Assembly (NCBI GenBank): GCA_026686845.1
Contig: JAIVEN010000018.1
Location: 11,875,001-11,939,000, forward strand
Direction: 5' to 3'
Length of the DNA: 64,000 bases
DNA from: Adenanthera pavonina
Taxonomy: Eukaryota > Streptophyta > Magnoliopsida > Fabales > Fabaceae
Below the pieces are notes generated by a model. It was given only the letters and a program-made list of their open reading frames with translations. It was not told the DNA's origin and searched no databases. The position numbers and the translations under genes are program-made. This document shows positions 60,990 through 64,000 of the stretch, one piece after another. The first letter of the stretch is position 1. Each line of letters opens with the position of its first letter.

Positions 60990-62257
60990 TAGTTGACCAT
61001 GTAATATTCATATACTTTGTCCTTGTCACTCCATTTTACTTTCTTTAGTGACTCCCTATGAATACAAGGAGACCAATCCTTTGGTCTTTTCGGTTGTTAA
61101 GATCTTCTTAATTGTGTTTCATGCATAACAGATCCCCCTTCTTGTCCCTTTATATCTCTACCTTCACCGTTATCTTCTCCTCCCCCTTCTTCCTCATCTT
61201 ATTTCTCTCCTCCTCCACCAATATCTTCTTTATCATTGTCAATTGACTTTGAATCTAATCCATCATCATCATTATCTTCACTGCTCCCTAACTAAATAAA
61301 ATCTTTTGTAGGTACATCTGCCCCCTCAACATCATCATCGTCATCTCCTTTGTCATCATCTTTTTCATCTCCAGTGTCATCTTCTTTTTCCTTTCCTTTG
61401 TCATCTTCTTTTTTGTCTCCCTTATGATCCTCTTTTTCCTCTCATTTACCATCTTCTTTTTCGTCATCTCCATCCGTCACTTCTTCATCCTTTATATGTT
61501 ATTCTCCTCCCTCCTCCCATGACCTACTAGATTCTAACTGGTACAACTCACCTTAAATGAAGTCCATCAATCTATTTTGAAACTTAGACATTTCAGTTTC
61601 AACAAAACTCATGAGCCTAGTAAACATATTCCTTGTCTCTTATAAATCCACAGAAACTTATGTGTCACAACACATTTCTTACTAAACATGTCAATGTCAA
61701 TGATCACCAAAGTTAGAACTTACATGTATCTTCAATGTGATGCTCCACTGAACTTTACTTGCCAATGCAAGCTTATCCTTTGTTGATATTGGTTGACACA
61801 ATAGACCATATTCATTTTGTCTCTTGACCCTTACCCTGACTCTCAATTTCTTCTCACTTTAGAAGCTTAGTGCATTGTCAGGAAATAGGGGAATAATGGG
61901 ACCCAGTGGGAAGGTTTGTTCAAAATGCATCTGCACAATAAAGGTCAACACAAAGGGAAACTATATTAGAAAAATAGAGATACCACTTATACCAAAAGTA
62001 CATATGTCTACCTTCTAGTATTACTCACCAATAAGAATAGTAAATAGCCACTAGCGTTCTTCTTCCTTTTACCATTCTTGTACACCTCATTCTCCTTGGT
62101 CATTTCCTCCAACGTAAATGAGGACCAATAATACAATCCAAGTAAAGCATCCTTCCCCCAGACAACTCTAAGAAACCTCTCACTGACCATCATATTAGCT
62201 GTGGGACACAATAATGTCCCCAGAGTATACAAGAGGAACAACCACTCAAAACAATCA
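60990..62257 (-). pseudogene. Partial MULE-associated-type gene with acidic repeat region
   Basis: The minus strand from 62257 encodes DCFEWLFLLYTLGTLLCPTA, then a Trp/Glu-containing stretch and GYLLFLL. A GTGAGT donor follows at 62028 with a CAG acceptor at 61931, giving a 98-bp intron. The next exon reads MHFEQTFPLGPIIPLFP and soon hits a stop. Between 61560 and 61140 the strand encodes Asp/Glu/Lys-rich repeats in one frame with few stops. The LYTLGTLLCPT block is familiar from plant proteins carried by Mutator-like elements, often with a Ulp1-like protease domain, which I do not see here. The gene's 5' part is lost or displaced by the LTR at 62258. Confidence 0.45.
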
Positions 62258-64000
62258 TGTAATATCCCTAAACCCCTAGATATCATAAAATGTACAGTGA
62301 TATAGTAAAATTTGATATGCATAGATAGATATGAAAAGGGTAAAGATGTCATTTCCTAGGTTAAAAAAGGGAAAAGTATATTTTAACCCTAAGAAAAAAG
62401 AATTCTTCACAATTTAGTCCTTAAAAGTGAAGAATTTGTTGTACTTTAGTCTCAAGAAAAAATTATGAAAAATGACTCGAAAGAATGAAAATTCACATTT
62501 TTGACCCGGCTCAAGGGTAATTTTGTAAATATTAAAATTTTACGTCGAATCAAAGCTTGCAACATGTCGAACCCAATGGTATAATGCATTGAGATTAACA
62601 AAATTAAAGTGAAGAGAAATTGAATGCCAAGCGTCAAAAAGAGTTTGTAAGCCCTACATAAAGTAGGAAAAGTATGTAAGCCCCACACAGATACTTTTTG
62701 GCACAATATAATAAGTAAAAATATATACAAATATAAATTAATCATGTGTCTATAAAGTAACAAAATACTGCAAAAGTAACTTTATCAGTCTAGATAAAAT
62801 TAATTGGTATAAGATATATCTGGACTTGAAAAAATATGCGGTATTTTGGAGATATTATTAGCATGAATAGTGCCACCTAGCAACCCATGTGCTACAATTA
62901 AATTTTTTATTATTTTTGAAGAATACTTCTCGAAGAAGTATTTGAAAAAGTAACCCAAGTTAGTAAATCATGATTAAGTTACCTAACCCTAGTTGAATTA
63001 AGTAAATTAACCTTTCCTTTCCTTCTCATTTGGATGCCACTTGCTATTGCAATTAGAGAGAGAAGCTCCAAGAAAGACATAAGAGAGGAGAGGGGAAAGA
63101 GAAGAGAAAAAAAAGAAGGCAAAGTTGAAGCTTGAAGTTCCAAGTTCAAAGGTAAGTTTCTATGCCTTCAAGCTAGTTTCTCTAGAGATTTAAGATGATT
63201 CCATGAAGTTCTCTTCTAAACCCTCTCTAGTCTAAGTTTTGGCCAAGGTATAGGGATGGAAGGAAAAGACTTTTCATGCATCAAAGCTAAGCTAAAGTAT
63301 GATTTTAAGAGTTGTTGGTTGTATTTCAAAGCAAACCATTTTCTCTCCTCTTGCCATGATTTTCAGCTAGAACAAGGGGTGACTTTAGGTTTAGAATTTC
63401 ATGATTTTGATGCCAAAAATAAGTTTCTCATGGTGAAAAAAATTAGTGTTGATTTCATAAAAAAAACCAAAGAATAACAATATGAAATTTTAGGGTTTCA
63501 CAAAGAATTTATGAAGAAAGTCATGGAACTATTGGCTTAAGTAGTTATTTAATGATGCATTTAGGTTCAAGGAAGCTTGTGGAAGCCCTAGGGAGAAGTG
63601 AAATCAAGAGAAAAAAGCAAGGACTTTCACTGAGGTAGCAACTTTCTTTTTAAAGCATTATGTTATCCTATATTGTTTTTAAACGATTCATAACTTGCCA
63701 TATTGTATATGTGATGTTTTGTGATTGTTTTGACTGAGTTCATGAAGAGGTTTTGACCTCGATGTCCATTTTACAAGTGGAAACTTTGTAAAAAATTTTA
63801 TAAATTAATATGACTCAATATGATATAATATGATTACTTGATGATTTCATGATATATGTGATAACGTGATGCTTAAAATGATATTGCTACTAAGATTCTT
63901 TGAATCTCACTCTCCCAAATGACTAACATGATAAGCATAAGCTTTGGCAAGGCTTCCAAGAAGGAGTAAGGCAAGGAAGAAGGAATTAATGATTAAAGTA
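62258..64000 (+). mobile_element. LTR of the same family as 51764-54428, running off the window
   Basis: It starts TGTAATATCCCTAAACCCC and follows 51764-54428 in order: a TTCTTCACAATTTAGTCCTT block, ACTGCAAAAGTAAC, a purine-rich GAGAGAAG stretch near 63060, and an AATGACTAACATGATA-type stretch near 63917. Whether it is a solo LTR or the start of a full element cannot be decided here. The frames at 62763-62452 and 63256-63477 are not genes. Confidence 0.82.

Noticed and set aside
61288..61473. Met/Lys-rich minus-strand frame as a peptide gene
   Set aside because: It is a shifted reading of a low-complexity acidic repeat; the neighbouring frame is the plausible coding one.
1..64000. CRISPR arrays, operons, tRNA or rRNA genes
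   Set aside because: No spaced identical repeats of CRISPR type, no bacterial gene organisation, and no recognisable tRNA or rRNA sequence were seen; the window is plant nuclear DNA.

Overview
This window is plant nuclear DNA, most likely from a eudicot. Its genes are split by many GT-AG introns, the intergenic DNA is very A+T-rich, and it holds plant-type transposable elements: Ty1/copia, Ty3/gypsy, RTE and L1 LINEs, MULE and hAT. I see no bacterial genes, no CRISPR array, and no rRNA or tRNA gene. Two host genes can be read exon by exon, both on the + strand. Almost everything else is transposon DNA at different stages of decay.

Host gene 1 (441-19319) is a TBC-domain Rab GTPase-activating protein. 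Its first exon lies left of the window. The 17 exons seen here join in frame for about 827 residues and end at a TAG at 19317-19319. Both catalytic fingers are present. Intron 14 (7225-18263, 11 kb) holds an LTR with a primer binding site on the minus strand, a 5'-truncated RTE LINE with an 18-bp target duplication, a gypsy remnant (-), a half copia element (+) and an L1 fragment (-).

Host gene 2 (23245-31110) is Elongator subunit 6 (ELP6). It has five exons and encodes 257 residues with no break. Its second intron carries a larger RTE LINE, again with an 18-bp duplication and in sense orientation. Its third intron carries a terminal-inverted-repeat element with a tiny RTE tail inside it.

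From 31.1 kb to the right end no host gene is evident. At 32664-47849 there is a three-level nest. A hAT-like element (8-bp duplication) holds a 14.4-kb Sirevirus-like copia element (5-bp duplication) with gag, pol and an env-position ORF. That element in turn holds a solo LTR of another family (5-bp duplication). From about 49.3 to 54.7 kb lies a dead MULE transposase gene split by another solo LTR. A further solo LTR (54950-56801) follows. Then come a ~340-bp direct repeat, a broken minus-strand gene of the plant transposon-protein type, a seven-copy ~110-bp tandem repeat and a GC-rich hAT-type MITE. Last is a spliced-looking minus-strand gene, probably MULE-associated, cut by an LTR that runs off the right edge.

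The two host genes have unrelated jobs: vesicle traffic and tRNA wobble-uridine modification. They do not look like a functional unit. I found no convincing new biological system. The most informative content is the nested insertion history, whose boundaries can be fixed by target-site duplications, and the unusual short-palindrome content of the Sirevirus-type LTRs.
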